Assembly (NCBI GenBank): GCA_910588145.1
Contig: CAJUPO010000005.1
Location: forward strand, 75,508-139,507
DNA length: 64,000 nt
Direction of reading: 5' to 3'
From: an uncultured Oscillospiraceae bacterium
GTDB lineage: Bacteria; Bacillota; Clostridia; Oscillospirales; Ruminococcaceae
Position numbers and translations under genes: made by a program. This document shows, piece after piece, positions 19,001 to 27,404 of this stretch (positions are counted from its first letter, which is position 1; the number at the start of each line of letters is the position of its first letter). Below the pieces are notes generated by a model. The model was not told the origin of the DNA. It ran no database searches and worked only from the letters and a program-made list of their open reading frames with translations.

Positions 19001-20444
19001 CGGTGATAAGGCGCCTGATATTGATCTTAATTTTTCCGGAGAATATCAGGGAAGCGCTCATAGATATACTGAAGAACTTTTCGGACCTAAGAATGTGTTT
19101 AAGGCAGGCACCATAAGTGGTGTGCAATCTAAAACAGCTTTCGGATATGCTAAACATTATCTTGAAGAATCAGGAAGAACTGCAAATCCGGCAGAGGAAA
19201 ACCGTTTGTCTATTGGATGTACAGGTGTTAAGCGAACTACCGGACAGCATCCAGGAGGAATGGTAGTTGTGCCTTCAGATTACGAGGTTTACGATTTCAC
19301 CCCGATACAGCATCCGGCAGAATCTGAGGATTCTGATATTGTAACAACTCATTTTGATTTCCATTCACTCCATGATACTATATTGAAGCTTGATGAACTG
19401 GGTCACGTTGTTCCGACACTTTATAAGCATCTTGAAGATATGACTGGAATAGCTATCAAAGATGTTCCGACTTCTGATCCGGACGTTATAAAAATGTGCA
19501 CATCTTCTGAAGTACTGGGGGTTAAGCCTGATGAAATATATTGTCAAACAGGCAGTCTTGGAATACCTGAAATGGGTACAGGATTTACGATTCAAATGCT
19601 GATTGATGCAAAGCCGACTAAATTCAGCGATTTTCTGCAAATTTCAGGTTTGTCTCATGGTACAGACGTTTGGCTTGGAAATGCAAAGGATCTCATAGAT
19701 GAGGGAATATGTACTATTTCGGACGTTATCGGTACAAGAGATAGTATCATGACATATTTGCTTTACAAGGGAGTAGAACCCAAAATGGCATTTAATATAA
19801 TGGAGTTTACACGAAAGGGAAAAGCACCTAAATTTTTTACTCCTGAAATAGTTGAAATGCTTAAAGAACATGATGTACCCCAATGGTATATTGACAGTTG
19901 CCTTAAAATAAAATATATGTTCCCGAAAGCCCATGCAGCAGCATATGTTATTGCTGCAATAAAGCTGGGTTGGTTCAAGCTTTATAAGCCGTTGGAATTT
20001 TATGCTACATATTTTACTACAAGAGGATCTGATTTTGATGTTGAAACTGTTTCCAAGGGAATTGGCGCAGTTAGAAATAAAATTGAAGAGCTCAAAAGCA
20101 AGGGAAATGAAAAGAGCGTTAAGGAAAAGGATACTTTTGACCTTATGCTTATTATAAATGAAATGATGTCAAGAGGATATAATTTTTTACCAGTAGATAT
20201 TTATAAGTCACACGCTACTAAATATGTGATAGAGGACGGTAAAATCCGTATACCTTTTGGAGCTTTGTCCGGTGTTGGTGAGAATGCAGCAATTAAGCTT
20301 TATGAGGCTGCTCAGAAAAAGGATTATATATCCATTGAGGAATTACAGAATAAAAGCGGCGCGTCAAAAACAACAATTGAAATGCTTGAAAATATGGGGG
20401 CTTTAGGCAATCTGCCTAAAACAAGCCAGATGACTCTTTTTTAA
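16071..20444 (+). CDS. polC: DNA polymerase III alpha subunit, PolC type
   Basis: PolC is the main replicative polymerase of low-GC Firmicutes and carries its own 3'-5' proofreading exonuclease. The 1457-residue protein shows an N-terminal region, an OB domain (about 240-335), a PHP domain opened by ELHMHTSMSAMDA, an inserted DEDD exonuclease (YDVETTGLNVEKE, then AHNNRFDNSF and HRASDDAK), the rest of the PHP domain, the catalytic palm with KAPDIDLNFSGEYQ, and a Zn-binding insert with CPDCKYSEF and CPKCGADMRRD. It is full length with no visible frameshift. It is the last gene of the housekeeping run; TTTTTT at the end of the gene is followed by the his promoter. Confidence 0.98.
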   Translation: MKEINLGEFLAEYTMEIPETVKSGQIYKLTYSASHTEIAFYVRFNNIVPYSDTVSFEKHLERLFNIEKINLYCKYSPDMFSISYYNDLVLKLKRKLAVVNGFLDNSKPEYADGIIKIELKNGGYDLLVRANFCGELSKLIYDEFNLNIKIELAGEHNVNPLEHGRLIEEANAAINVRNEQFVPVPVSEKTENLYEDFPYEPENTEYNDITDSVISEVDLSGIKLEVITDSAEQIIGKKIRGAIESIDSAVKNLDRFVVICADIFDVADSRTTRNGKIIYTYYITDYTGSIIMKFFFDPQKGEFPEGRLKKGTTIIASGKIEYDDFSKDITIKPNSVVVVKKEQRMDHSDKKRVELHMHTSMSAMDAVTDVSDLIKRAHSWGHKAIAITDHGVVQAYPDAMNASAGLDDFKVIYGCEAYVVNDINPLKIISADDKRSVNDEIIIYDVETTGLNVEKERLTEIGAVKMKNMRIIDSFNIMVNPEKKIPEKIIELTGITDAMVANAPKEREALEEFMKFCGENPVLVAHNNRFDNSFINAVCDRHNIKFDYTSIDSLVLSRAMIPELGKHKLDTVAKYLKLGKFEHHRASDDAKILAKIFAVLMNRLIKENDVQVLGELNTKVNKINVKKLKSYHQIILVKNSVGLKNLYKLISSSQLEYFYKKPLIPKSELIRHREGLIFGSACEAGELFSAILDKEPEGKIEELAKFYDYLEIQPIMNNEFLMRNGIVDSKKELEYLNKKIVELGDKLSIPVCATCDVHFMDEEDSIFRKILMSGNGFKDAEMQPPLYLRTTEEMLREFEYLGKEKAYEVVVENTNMIADWVEEVRPIPKGTFTPDLPGAQEDLVRITNERAKSIYGDPLPELVEKRLNRELESIIKHGFSVLYIIAQKLVWNSEENGYLVGSRGSVGSSFVASMAGISEVNPLAPHYVCPDCKYSEFITDGSTGSGFDLPQKNCPKCGADMRRDGHDIPFETFLGFDGDKAPDIDLNFSGEYQGSAHRYTEELFGPKNVFKAGTISGVQSKTAFGYAKHYLEESGRTANPAEENRLSIGCTGVKRTTGQHPGGMVVVPSDYEVYDFTPIQHPAESEDSDIVTTHFDFHSLHDTILKLDELGHVVPTLYKHLEDMTGIAIKDVPTSDPDVIKMCTSSEVLGVKPDEIYCQTGSLGIPEMGTGFTIQMLIDAKPTKFSDFLQISGLSHGTDVWLGNAKDLIDEGICTISDVIGTRDSIMTYLLYKGVEPKMAFNIMEFTRKGKAPKFFTPEIVEMLKEHDVPQWYIDSCLKIKYMFPKAHAAAYVIAAIKLGWFKLYKPLEFYATYFTTRGSDFDVETVSKGIGAVRNKIEELKSKGNEKSVKEKDTFDLMLIINEMMSRGYNFLPVDIYKSHATKYVIEDGKIRIPFGALSGVGENAAIKLYEAAQKKDYISIEELQNKSGASKTTIEMLENMGALGNLPKTSQMTLF

Positions 20445-20445
20445 C

Positions 20446-20487
20446 TTGACTTCCTTTGAATAACATGTTATCATGTTAGCATACTAA
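20446..20487 (+). promoter_or_regulatory. Promoter and candidate operators of the his operon
   Basis: TTGACT (20446-20451), 17-base spacer, TATCAT (20469-20474). Two dyads overlap or follow the -10: AACATG-TTAT-CATGTT (20462-20477) and TTAG-CATA-CTAA (20476-20487). Both could be repressor sites. A TrpR-like repressor (YerC/HisR) is known to control his genes in some Firmicutes, but I cannot confirm that its site matches. No T-box leader fits in the 62 bases available. Confidence 0.55.
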
Positions 20488-20506
20488 AGTAAACAAGGAG
20501 AAAATA

Positions 20507-21697
20507 ATGAAAATAAATGATTTAATCACTCCGGAAGGAACAAAAGACCTTCTCTTTAATGAATGTATAACAAGACAGAATATAGAAAATAAAATTCATA
20601 AAATTTTTAAGTCAGGCGGTTATTCTGAGCTTATAACTCCATGTATTGAATTTTATGATGTGTTTACACATAATTCAAGTCATTTTTCACAGGAAAAGCT
20701 GTTTAAATTGATGGATTGCAAGGGGAGAATCTTAGTTTTGCGTCCGGATAATACTGTTCCTATTGCAAGAATTGTTGCTACAAGGCTTAAGGATGCCGTT
20801 CTTCCTATGAGGCTTTATTATAATCAGTGTGTGTTCAACATGGCGCCGTCTTTGAAAGGTAAATCAGCACAGGTAGTGCAGACCGGCATAGAACTAATTG
20901 GATCATCCTCAAAAATGGCTGATCTTGAAGTTATTTCTACTGCAATAAATGTACTATCTTCCTGCGGAAACGGAGATTATTCCCTTGAAATCGGGGATAT
21001 AAGATTTTTCCAGGAGCTTGTAAGAAAGCTTAAGATAAGTGATGAAGAAAAGGAAACTATTAGAAATTATATTAAAGCCAAGAACTATCCTGCGCTGAAT
21101 GATTTCCTTGATAATATAGGGGATAATCAGGTTATTCAGGCTCTGAAACGTCTTCCTGGACTTTTTGGAGGTGAGGAAGTTTTTGAAAAAGCTTCTCAGC
21201 TGTTTTCTGACGAAAAGATTGATACGATTTTGACAGATCTGAAAGAATTATATAATAAAATTTCTAAGATTGCAGGTAAGGGTAAAATCACTGTTGATCT
21301 TGGAATGGTAAATAAAACGGATTACTATACAGGAGTTATAATCCGGGGATATCTTGAAGGATACGGAGAAGAAGTGCTTTCAGGAGGACGTTATGATAAG
21401 CTTATAGCTGATTTCGGATATGATATACCCGCTACCGGTTTTGCAGTTAATGTTGATGCTGTAATGTCAGTTGAAATGAAAAAAAATTCAGTAACGGATA
21501 AAAATATAGATGCAATAATCTATGCTGAAAATGGATTTGAAATTGAGGCTCTGCATACGGCGGATAAGCTGCGTCAGGAGGGTAGTACAGCTGAACTTTC
21601 ATTGTTTGATACTATTGAAGAAACTATTGCATATGCCAAGGCAAAGAACATTGCCAAAATTATAAAAGTCAATGAGATTGTTACGGAGGTAGAATAA
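20507..21697 (+). CDS. hisZ: ATP phosphoribosyltransferase regulatory subunit HisZ
   Basis: HisZ is a catalytically dead histidyl-tRNA synthetase paralogue that assembles with short-form HisG and is needed for its activity and for feedback inhibition by histidine. The 396-residue protein starts with TPEGTKDLLFNE and has class II synthetase-like motifs (ELITPCIEFYDVF, LRPDNTVPIARIVATRL), a histidine-pocket-like YYTGVIIRGYLEGYGEEVLSGGRYD and no anticodon-binding domain. AAGGAG upstream of ATG 20507. It opens the operon and directly precedes hisG, which is the short form, so the pairing is consistent. Confidence 0.94.
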   Translation: MKINDLITPEGTKDLLFNECITRQNIENKIHKIFKSGGYSELITPCIEFYDVFTHNSSHFSQEKLFKLMDCKGRILVLRPDNTVPIARIVATRLKDAVLPMRLYYNQCVFNMAPSLKGKSAQVVQTGIELIGSSSKMADLEVISTAINVLSSCGNGDYSLEIGDIRFFQELVRKLKISDEEKETIRNYIKAKNYPALNDFLDNIGDNQVIQALKRLPGLFGGEEVFEKASQLFSDEKIDTILTDLKELYNKISKIAGKGKITVDLGMVNKTDYYTGVIIRGYLEGYGEEVLSGGRYDKLIADFGYDIPATGFAVNVDAVMSVEMKKNSVTDKNIDAIIYAENGFEIEALHTADKLRQEGSTAELSLFDTIEETIAYAKAKNIAKIIKVNEIVTEVE

Positions 21698-22336
21698 ATG
21701 TCAAAACCGCTTAGAATTGCCCTGACAAAGGGACGCCTTGAAAAAGATACTATTGGATTGCTGGAAAAATCAGGTTTTGATTGCACTGCTGTAAGGGAAA
21801 AGGGCAGAAAGCTTATTCTTCCGATTAAAGATATAAATGCTGAAGTTGTGCTGGCAAAGGCAAATGATGTTATAACTTATGTAGAGCACGGCGTTTGTGA
21901 CATAGGCATCGTGGGTAAAGATACAATTATGGAAATGAGCGGAAAGTTTTTTGAGATGGTTGATCTTGGATTCGGTAGGTGCAGATTTGCTCTTGCAGTA
22001 AAAAAGGGAACAGATTTTTATGCAGGATACGGAGTAAAAACGATTGCTACAAAATATCCTAATATTACAAGGAATTATTTTGAAAGCAAGGGCATGGATG
22101 TAGATATTGTAAAAATAGAAGGTTCTGTTGAACTGGCTCCGCTTTTAGAACTCTCAAACGGTATTGTAGATATTGTAGAAACAGGAACAACGTTAAAAGA
22201 AAACGGACTGGAAGTTATTGAAGATATTGCTCCAATATCAGCAAGGCTAATTGTAAATACCGTAAGTATGAAACTTAGACAAAAAGAAATTGAAAACCTA
22301 ATAAAAATTATAGAGGAGAATTTGCAGTCATGTTAA
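21698..22336 (+). CDS. hisG: ATP phosphoribosyltransferase HisG, short form
   Basis: HisG condenses ATP with PRPP, the first and regulated step of histidine synthesis. At 212 residues it is the short form, lacking the C-terminal regulatory domain, and therefore needs HisZ (encoded just upstream). Visible motifs are LRIALTKGRL at the N-terminus, YVEHGVCDIGIVGKDTI and the PRPP-binding GIVDIVETGTTLKENGLE. ATG 21698 abuts the hisZ stop, and its end overlaps hisD by seven bases. Confidence 0.97.
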   Translation: MSKPLRIALTKGRLEKDTIGLLEKSGFDCTAVREKGRKLILPIKDINAEVVLAKANDVITYVEHGVCDIGIVGKDTIMEMSGKFFEMVDLGFGRCRFALAVKKGTDFYAGYGVKTIATKYPNITRNYFESKGMDVDIVKIEGSVELAPLLELSNGIVDIVETGTTLKENGLEVIEDIAPISARLIVNTVSMKLRQKEIENLIKIIEENLQSC

Positions 22337-23616
22337 AAAAGATTTTTGCTAATGGAAACGATGAATTTGATTTTCTTGAAAGCCTTAAAAAAAGAAGCGG
22401 AGAAACTGATAAGCAGGTAACTCAGATTGTTAATGAAATAATTGATAATGTTAAGGCACACGGTGATAAAGCTGTTAATGACTATACATTAAAATTTGAC
22501 GGAAGCTTACCGGAATACTATGAAGTTCCTCAGGATGTAATAAATGATGCACTTGAAGAAGCAGACGAAAATTATGTAAATGCGCTTTTAAACGCTATGG
22601 AAAATATTGCAGATTTTCATAATCGCCAAAGACAGCAGGGATTTACTGACTGCAAAGAGAACGGCGTCATGTTGGGACAGCGTGTAAGAGGACTTGAAAG
22701 AGTTGGTTTATATGTACCAGGCGGAACAGCTGCTTATCCTTCAAGCGTTCTGATGAATGCCATTCCAGCAAAAATTGCAGGAGTAAAAGAAATAATTATG
22801 GTAACTCCTCCGCTTAAGGATGGGACCCCAAATAAGGACATACTTGTAGCTGCTGCGGTTTGCGGAGTTGACAGAGTATTTCTTACCGGAGGAGCTCAGG
22901 CTATCGCAGCTTTAGCTTATGGTACAGAATCAATTCCAAAGGTAGATAAAATTGTAGGACCAGGTAATATTTTTGTTGCAACTGCTAAAAAACTTCTTTA
23001 TGGACAGGTAGACATTGATATGATTGCTGGTCCGAGTGAAATTCTTGTGATGGCAGATGAAACAGCTGATCCTAAATTTATAGCTGCTGACCTCATGTCT
23101 CAGGCTGAACACGATAAGTTGGCGTCTGCTATTCTGCTGACAACCAGCGAAGAAATTGCTGATAAGGTAAATGAAGAAATCAAGCGTCAGATACAGTATC
23201 TGTCACGTAAGGAAATTATAGAGAATTCCCTTACTAACTATGGAGTGATGATTGTATGTGATTGTCCTCACTGCGCTGTTGAGCTTGCTAATGCAATAGC
23301 GCCTGAGCACCTTGAAGTTTTAATGAAAAATGCTACTGAATATATCGGCAAGCTTGATAATGCTGGTTCTGTTTTTCTTGGACAGTATGCATCAGAACCG
23401 CTTGGTGATTATTATGCAGGACCAAATCATGTGCTGCCTACAAGCGGGACAGCACGTTTCTTCTCACCGCTTTCAGTGGCAAGCTTTATAAAGCGTTCAA
23501 GTTATATTTATTATACTGAAGAAGCTCTCAGAGAAGCAAAAGATGACATTGTTCTAATTGCTGAAAAAGAGGGTCTTACAGCTCATGCCAATGCAATAAA
23601 GGTTAGATTCGAATAA
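22330..23616 (+). CDS. hisD: Histidinol dehydrogenase HisD
   Basis: HisD oxidises L-histidinol to L-histidine in two NAD+-dependent, Zn2+-assisted steps. The 428-residue protein has RVGLYVPGGTAAYPSSVLMN, the signature beginning IDMIAGPSEILVMADE and continuing PKFIAADLMSQAEHD, and APEHLEVL with the catalytic Glu-His. It overlaps hisG by seven bases, so translation is coupled. Placement of hisD before hisC is the usual clostridial order. Confidence 0.97.
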   Translation: MLKKIFANGNDEFDFLESLKKRSGETDKQVTQIVNEIIDNVKAHGDKAVNDYTLKFDGSLPEYYEVPQDVINDALEEADENYVNALLNAMENIADFHNRQRQQGFTDCKENGVMLGQRVRGLERVGLYVPGGTAAYPSSVLMNAIPAKIAGVKEIIMVTPPLKDGTPNKDILVAAAVCGVDRVFLTGGAQAIAALAYGTESIPKVDKIVGPGNIFVATAKKLLYGQVDIDMIAGPSEILVMADETADPKFIAADLMSQAEHDKLASAILLTTSEEIADKVNEEIKRQIQYLSRKEIIENSLTNYGVMIVCDCPHCAVELANAIAPEHLEVLMKNATEYIGKLDNAGSVFLGQYASEPLGDYYAGPNHVLPTSGTARFFSPLSVASFIKRSSYIYYTEEALREAKDDIVLIAEKEGLTAHANAIKVRFE

Positions 23617-23635
23617 GGTTTAGGAGTGAACATTA

Positions 23636-24715
23636 ATGTCTGATGATGTTTTATGGGAAAAGAATATAAGAAGGGTTGTTCCGTATACTCCAGGTGAACA
23701 GCCTAAAGAAAAAAATATAATTAAGCTTAATACAAATGAAAATCCATATCCGCCGTGCAAAGGTGTAAAAAGTGTTTTGGATGCATTTAATTGTGATGAT
23801 ATGAGACTTTATCCTGATACAGGATCTGATGTACTTGTAACAGAACTTGCAAAAAAATACAAGGTAAGTAAATCAAATATTTTTGTCGGTGTTGGTTCAG
23901 ACGATGTAATTTCAATAGCGTTTATGACTTTCTTTAATTCGGAAAAGCCTATACTTTTTCCGGACATTACATATTCGTTTTATGACGTATGGGCATCAGT
24001 TTATCGAATTCCGTATGAAACAAAGCCTCTTGATGATAATTTCAGAATCAATCCTGAAGACTATAAGACTGTAAACGGAGGTATAATATTTCCAAATCCG
24101 AATGCACCAACGGGAGTTTTAGAAAGTACAGACATTATTGAAGATATTGTTAAATCAAATCCTTCATCAGTGGTTATAATTGATGAAGCATATATTGACT
24201 TTGGCGGAGAAAGCTGCATGCCTTTGATAAATAAATATGATAATCTTTTGGTTGTACAAACTTTTTCTAAATCCAGATCAATGGCAGGTATGAGAATAGG
24301 TTTTGCAGTTGGAAGTGAGAAGCTTATAAAATATTTAAATGATGTAAAGTTTTCTGTAAATTCTTATACAATGAATCATATCACCCAAATTTGCGGAGCA
24401 GAATCCGTTAAGGATGATGAGTATTTTAATAAAACATTAAATTGCATAATAGAAACCAGAGAAAAAACTAAAAAGCAACTTACTGAACTTGGTTTTATTT
24501 TTCCGGATTCAAAAAGTAATTTTATATTTGCAAGTCATAATGAAGTACCTGCAAAATACATTTTTGATGAGCTAAAAAAGAAAAAAATATATGTAAGGTA
24601 TTGGGATAAGGATAAAATAAATAATTATCTTAGAATAACAGTTGGTACTGACAGAGAAATGAATATCTTAATTGAAGCTCTTAGAGAAATTCTCCTGAAA
24701 GGAAGAAATTTATGA
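23636..24715 (+). CDS. hisC: Histidinol-phosphate aminotransferase HisC
   Basis: HisC is a PLP enzyme that transfers an amino group from glutamate to imidazole-acetol phosphate. The 359-residue fold-type I aminotransferase shows IKLNTNENPYPP, GVGSDDVISIAF, FPNPNAPTG, VVIIDEAYIDFGG and the PLP-lysine motif VQTFSKSRSMAGMRIG. ATG 23636 has TTTAGGAGTG upstream. Its stop overlaps the hisB start (ATGA-type four-base overlap). Confidence 0.96.
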   Translation: MSDDVLWEKNIRRVVPYTPGEQPKEKNIIKLNTNENPYPPCKGVKSVLDAFNCDDMRLYPDTGSDVLVTELAKKYKVSKSNIFVGVGSDDVISIAFMTFFNSEKPILFPDITYSFYDVWASVYRIPYETKPLDDNFRINPEDYKTVNGGIIFPNPNAPTGVLESTDIIEDIVKSNPSSVVIIDEAYIDFGGESCMPLINKYDNLLVVQTFSKSRSMAGMRIGFAVGSEKLIKYLNDVKFSVNSYTMNHITQICGAESVKDDEYFNKTLNCIIETREKTKKQLTELGFIFPDSKSNFIFASHNEVPAKYIFDELKKKKIYVRYWDKDKINNYLRITVGTDREMNILIEALREILLKGRNL

Positions 24716-25293
24716 GAAAGGCAAAAATAAGCCGCAAGACACGAGAAACTGATATAACTGCTGAGGTAATATTAGATGGAAAAGGAATTGCTCAGATAGA
24801 AACAGGCATAGGTTTTTTTGACCATATGCTGACTGCCCTTTCTGTTCACAGCGGTATAAGTATATTACTAAAATGTATAGGCGACTTGAATGTTGACTGT
24901 CATCATTCAGTTGAAGATACCGGAATAGTACTTGGACAAGCTTTTAATGAGGCTTTAAAGGATAAGTCAGGGATAGAACGATATGGTTCAGCTTATATAC
25001 CCATGGATGAAGCACTGGGATTTTGTTCTTTGGACATTAGCAATCGCCCTTTTCTTGTATTTAAGGGTGAGTTTACAAATCAGATGATAGGTGAATATGA
25101 TACATGTATGACAGAAGAGTTTTTTCGTGCTTTTGCTTTTAATGCAGGTATTACACTTCATGTAAATATGGTATATGGAACAAATGACCATCATAAATGT
25201 GAAGCAATTTTTAAGGCTTGTGCTCACGCATTGAAAAAAGCGATTAGGTTAAATGATACAGGTGAGACGCTTTCGACGAAAGGAAGTTTATAA
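24712..25293 (+). CDS. hisB: Imidazoleglycerol-phosphate dehydratase HisB
   Basis: HisB removes water from imidazole glycerol phosphate. The 193-residue protein is the single-domain form without the histidinol-phosphatase domain found in Enterobacteria. Conserved Mn2+-binding signatures are GFFDHMLTALSVHSG, DCHHSVEDTGIVLGQA and, near the end, NDHHKCEAIFKACAHAL. Starts inside the last codons of hisC and its stop shares a base with the hisH start (TAATG). Confidence 0.97.
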   Translation: MRKAKISRKTRETDITAEVILDGKGIAQIETGIGFFDHMLTALSVHSGISILLKCIGDLNVDCHHSVEDTGIVLGQAFNEALKDKSGIERYGSAYIPMDEALGFCSLDISNRPFLVFKGEFTNQMIGEYDTCMTEEFFRAFAFNAGITLHVNMVYGTNDHHKCEAIFKACAHALKKAIRLNDTGETLSTKGSL

Positions 25294-25898
25294 TGATTGC
25301 AGTAATTGATTATGGTGCAGGAAATATTTTTAGTGTTAAAAACGCACTTGATTATCTGGGATTTGAAAGTATTCTAACAGATAAAAGTGAGGATTTAAAA
25401 AATGCAGACGCATTAATTCTTCCTGGAGTAGGAGCGTTTCCAAGTGCGATGAAGATGTTGGAAAAAAGCGGACTCATTGATACGATTATGACTCAGGCTA
25501 AGTCTAAACCTTTTCTGGGGATATGTCTGGGAATGCAGCTTCTATTTGATAAGAGCTATGAATTTGAAGAGTGCAGCGGTCTTGGTCTAATTAGCGGAAC
25601 AGTTGATAAAATGGAAGAAGATAACCTTATTATTCCGCATATGGGATGGAACAAACTTGAAATGCTCAATGAATGTCCTCTTATTCATGGTTTGAACGAA
25701 GAAAGCTATGTTTACTTTGTACATTCATATAAGGCAAAATGTGAAGATAAAAATATTTCTGCTTATTGTAATTATGGAAGCAGGGTTCCGGCTCTCGTAT
25801 ATGATGGTTCAACAGTTTATGGCGCTCAATTTCATCCTGAAAAGAGCGGTGAAACAGGACTGAAGATTTTGAAAAATTTCGGAGGACTTATAAAATGA
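25293..25898 (+). CDS. hisH: Imidazole glycerol phosphate synthase, glutaminase subunit HisH
   Basis: HisH is the class I glutamine amidotransferase that feeds ammonia to HisF. The 201-residue protein has ALILPGVGAFPSAM, the nucleophile elbow FLGICLGMQLLF with the catalytic Cys, and AQFHPEKSGETGLKIL with the His-Glu pair. ATG 25293 shares its first base with the hisB stop, and its own stop overlaps hisA by four bases. Confidence 0.97.
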   Translation: MIAVIDYGAGNIFSVKNALDYLGFESILTDKSEDLKNADALILPGVGAFPSAMKMLEKSGLIDTIMTQAKSKPFLGICLGMQLLFDKSYEFEECSGLGLISGTVDKMEEDNLIIPHMGWNKLEMLNECPLIHGLNEESYVYFVHSYKAKCEDKNISAYCNYGSRVPALVYDGSTVYGAQFHPEKSGETGLKILKNFGGLIK

Positions 25899-26623
25899 TA
25901 ATTTTACCAGCAATAGATATTAAGGACGGTAACTGTGTCAGACTTTTCAAGGGAGATTTTTCTACAGTAGAAAAAGTAGCGTCAGATTATATGGAAACGG
26001 CAAAAGGATTTGAAAATTCCGGAGCCTCATGGATACATATGGTTGATCTTGACGGCGCTAAGGAAGGCAGACCGGTTAATACTAATATATATAAAGATGT
26101 TGCCAATAAAACTTCTCTTAAGGTTGAAGTTGGCGGAGGAATTAGAAATATAGAAACAATTGATGAATATCTTGCAATGGGGATTTCAAGAGTAATAATC
26201 GGTTCTGCCGCATTAAAAGATCCAGTTTTGGTTGCTGATGCAGTAAATAAATTCGGAAGTGAAAAAATAGCTGTAGGAATAGATGCGAAAAACGGTATGG
26301 TTGCAACGGAGGGATGGATTGAAGAATCGGATGTCAATTATATTCAGCTTGCTAAAGAAATGATTAAAATTGGTGTAGAGTATTTTATTGTAACTGATAT
26401 ATCAAAGGACGGAACATTATCAGGTGTAAATACTGAGCAGCTTAAAAAATTATCTGAGGAAGTTAAAGGAAAATGTAATATTATTGCAAGCGGAGGAGTT
26501 CATACTATTGAAGATATAAAAGCGTGCAAAGAACTTGGTCTTTATGGTACAATATGCGGTAAATCCATATATAAAGGTACGCTTGATCTTAGAGAAGCAA
26601 TTACCGTTGGGGAAGGAGACTAA
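25895..26623 (+). CDS. hisA: ProFAR isomerase HisA
   Basis: HisA carries out the Amadori rearrangement of ProFAR to PRFAR. The 242-residue (beta-alpha)8 barrel begins MIILPAIDIKDGNCVRLFKG with the catalytic Asp, has VEVGGGIRNIETIDEYL (first phosphate site) and TDISKDGTLSGVN with the second catalytic Asp, and IASGGVHTIEDIKA (second phosphate site). Length and motifs are full. Overlaps hisH by four bases; hisF starts two bases after its stop. Confidence 0.97.
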   Translation: MIILPAIDIKDGNCVRLFKGDFSTVEKVASDYMETAKGFENSGASWIHMVDLDGAKEGRPVNTNIYKDVANKTSLKVEVGGGIRNIETIDEYLAMGISRVIIGSAALKDPVLVADAVNKFGSEKIAVGIDAKNGMVATEGWIEESDVNYIQLAKEMIKIGVEYFIVTDISKDGTLSGVNTEQLKKLSEEVKGKCNIIASGGVHTIEDIKACKELGLYGTICGKSIYKGTLDLREAITVGEGD

Positions 26624-26624
26624 T

Positions 26625-27380
26625 ATGCTCGCCAAAAGAATTATACCATGTCTTGACGTACGAAATGGGAAAGTAGTAAAGGGTGTAAACTTTGAAGGAA
26701 TTAAGGATGTTGGTGATCCAGTACTGTCAGCAGAAGAATATAACCGTCAAGGCGCTGATGAAATAGTATTTTATGATATTACTGCATCGTTTGAGGGGAG
26801 AGGTGTTTTTCTTGATGTGGTAAGAGAAACAGCAAAAAAAGTATTTGTTCCTCTTACAGTTGGCGGAGGTATTAAAACAGTTGATGATATTAGAGATACA
26901 TTAAGAGCTGGAGCTGATAAGGTTTCGGTAAACTCTCAGGCAGTGCAGAATCCTGGGCTTATAAAAGATGGAGCCGATATATTTGGAAGTCAGTGTATAT
27001 GCGTAGGAATTGATGCAAAAAAAGTATCTGATAAAAAATGGACTGTTTTTATTAACGGCGGTCGTGTTGATTATAAACTTGATTTAATTGAATGGGTAAA
27101 AACCATTGAGCAACTTGGAGCCGGAGAAATATGCCTTAATTCAATAGATGCAGACGGGACTAAGGCAGGATTTGATATTGAAATGCTTGATGCGGTTTGC
27201 AAATCAGTCAATATTCCTGTTATTGCAAGCGGAGGAGCTGGAAAGATAGAAGACTTTTCTGATGTTTTTGAGAAAACAGGAGCAACTGCTGCTTTGGCAG
27301 CCTCATTATTTCATTTTAAAGAGCTTACAGTTGGACAGGTAAAAGATTACTGCCGAAATAAAGGAATAATTGTGAGATAA
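26625..27380 (+). CDS. hisF: Imidazole glycerol phosphate synthase, cyclase subunit HisF
   Basis: HisF cyclises PRFAR with ammonia from HisH to IGP and AICAR. The start is ATG 26625 (MLAKRIIPCLDVRNGKVVKG), with GGAAGGAGA upstream inside hisA; the frame is open further upstream, but those residues overlap hisA in another frame. The 251-residue barrel has the catalytic Asp in PCLDVRNG, LTVGGGIKTVDDIRD, LNSIDADGTKAGFD (second Asp) and IASGGAGKIEDF. It is paralogous to HisA next door. Confidence 0.96.
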   Translation: MLAKRIIPCLDVRNGKVVKGVNFEGIKDVGDPVLSAEEYNRQGADEIVFYDITASFEGRGVFLDVVRETAKKVFVPLTVGGGIKTVDDIRDTLRAGADKVSVNSQAVQNPGLIKDGADIFGSQCICVGIDAKKVSDKKWTVFINGGRVDYKLDLIEWVKTIEQLGAGEICLNSIDADGTKAGFDIEMLDAVCKSVNIPVIASGGAGKIEDFSDVFEKTGATAALAASLFHFKELTVGQVKDYCRNKGIIVR

Positions 27381-27404
27381 ATTTATAGAGATAGGTAAAT
27401 ATTT

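Noticed and set aside
26535..26624. Upstream in-frame extension of hisF
   Set aside because: It overlaps the end of hisA in another frame; the ATG at 26625 has a proper ribosome site and matches the family N-terminus.
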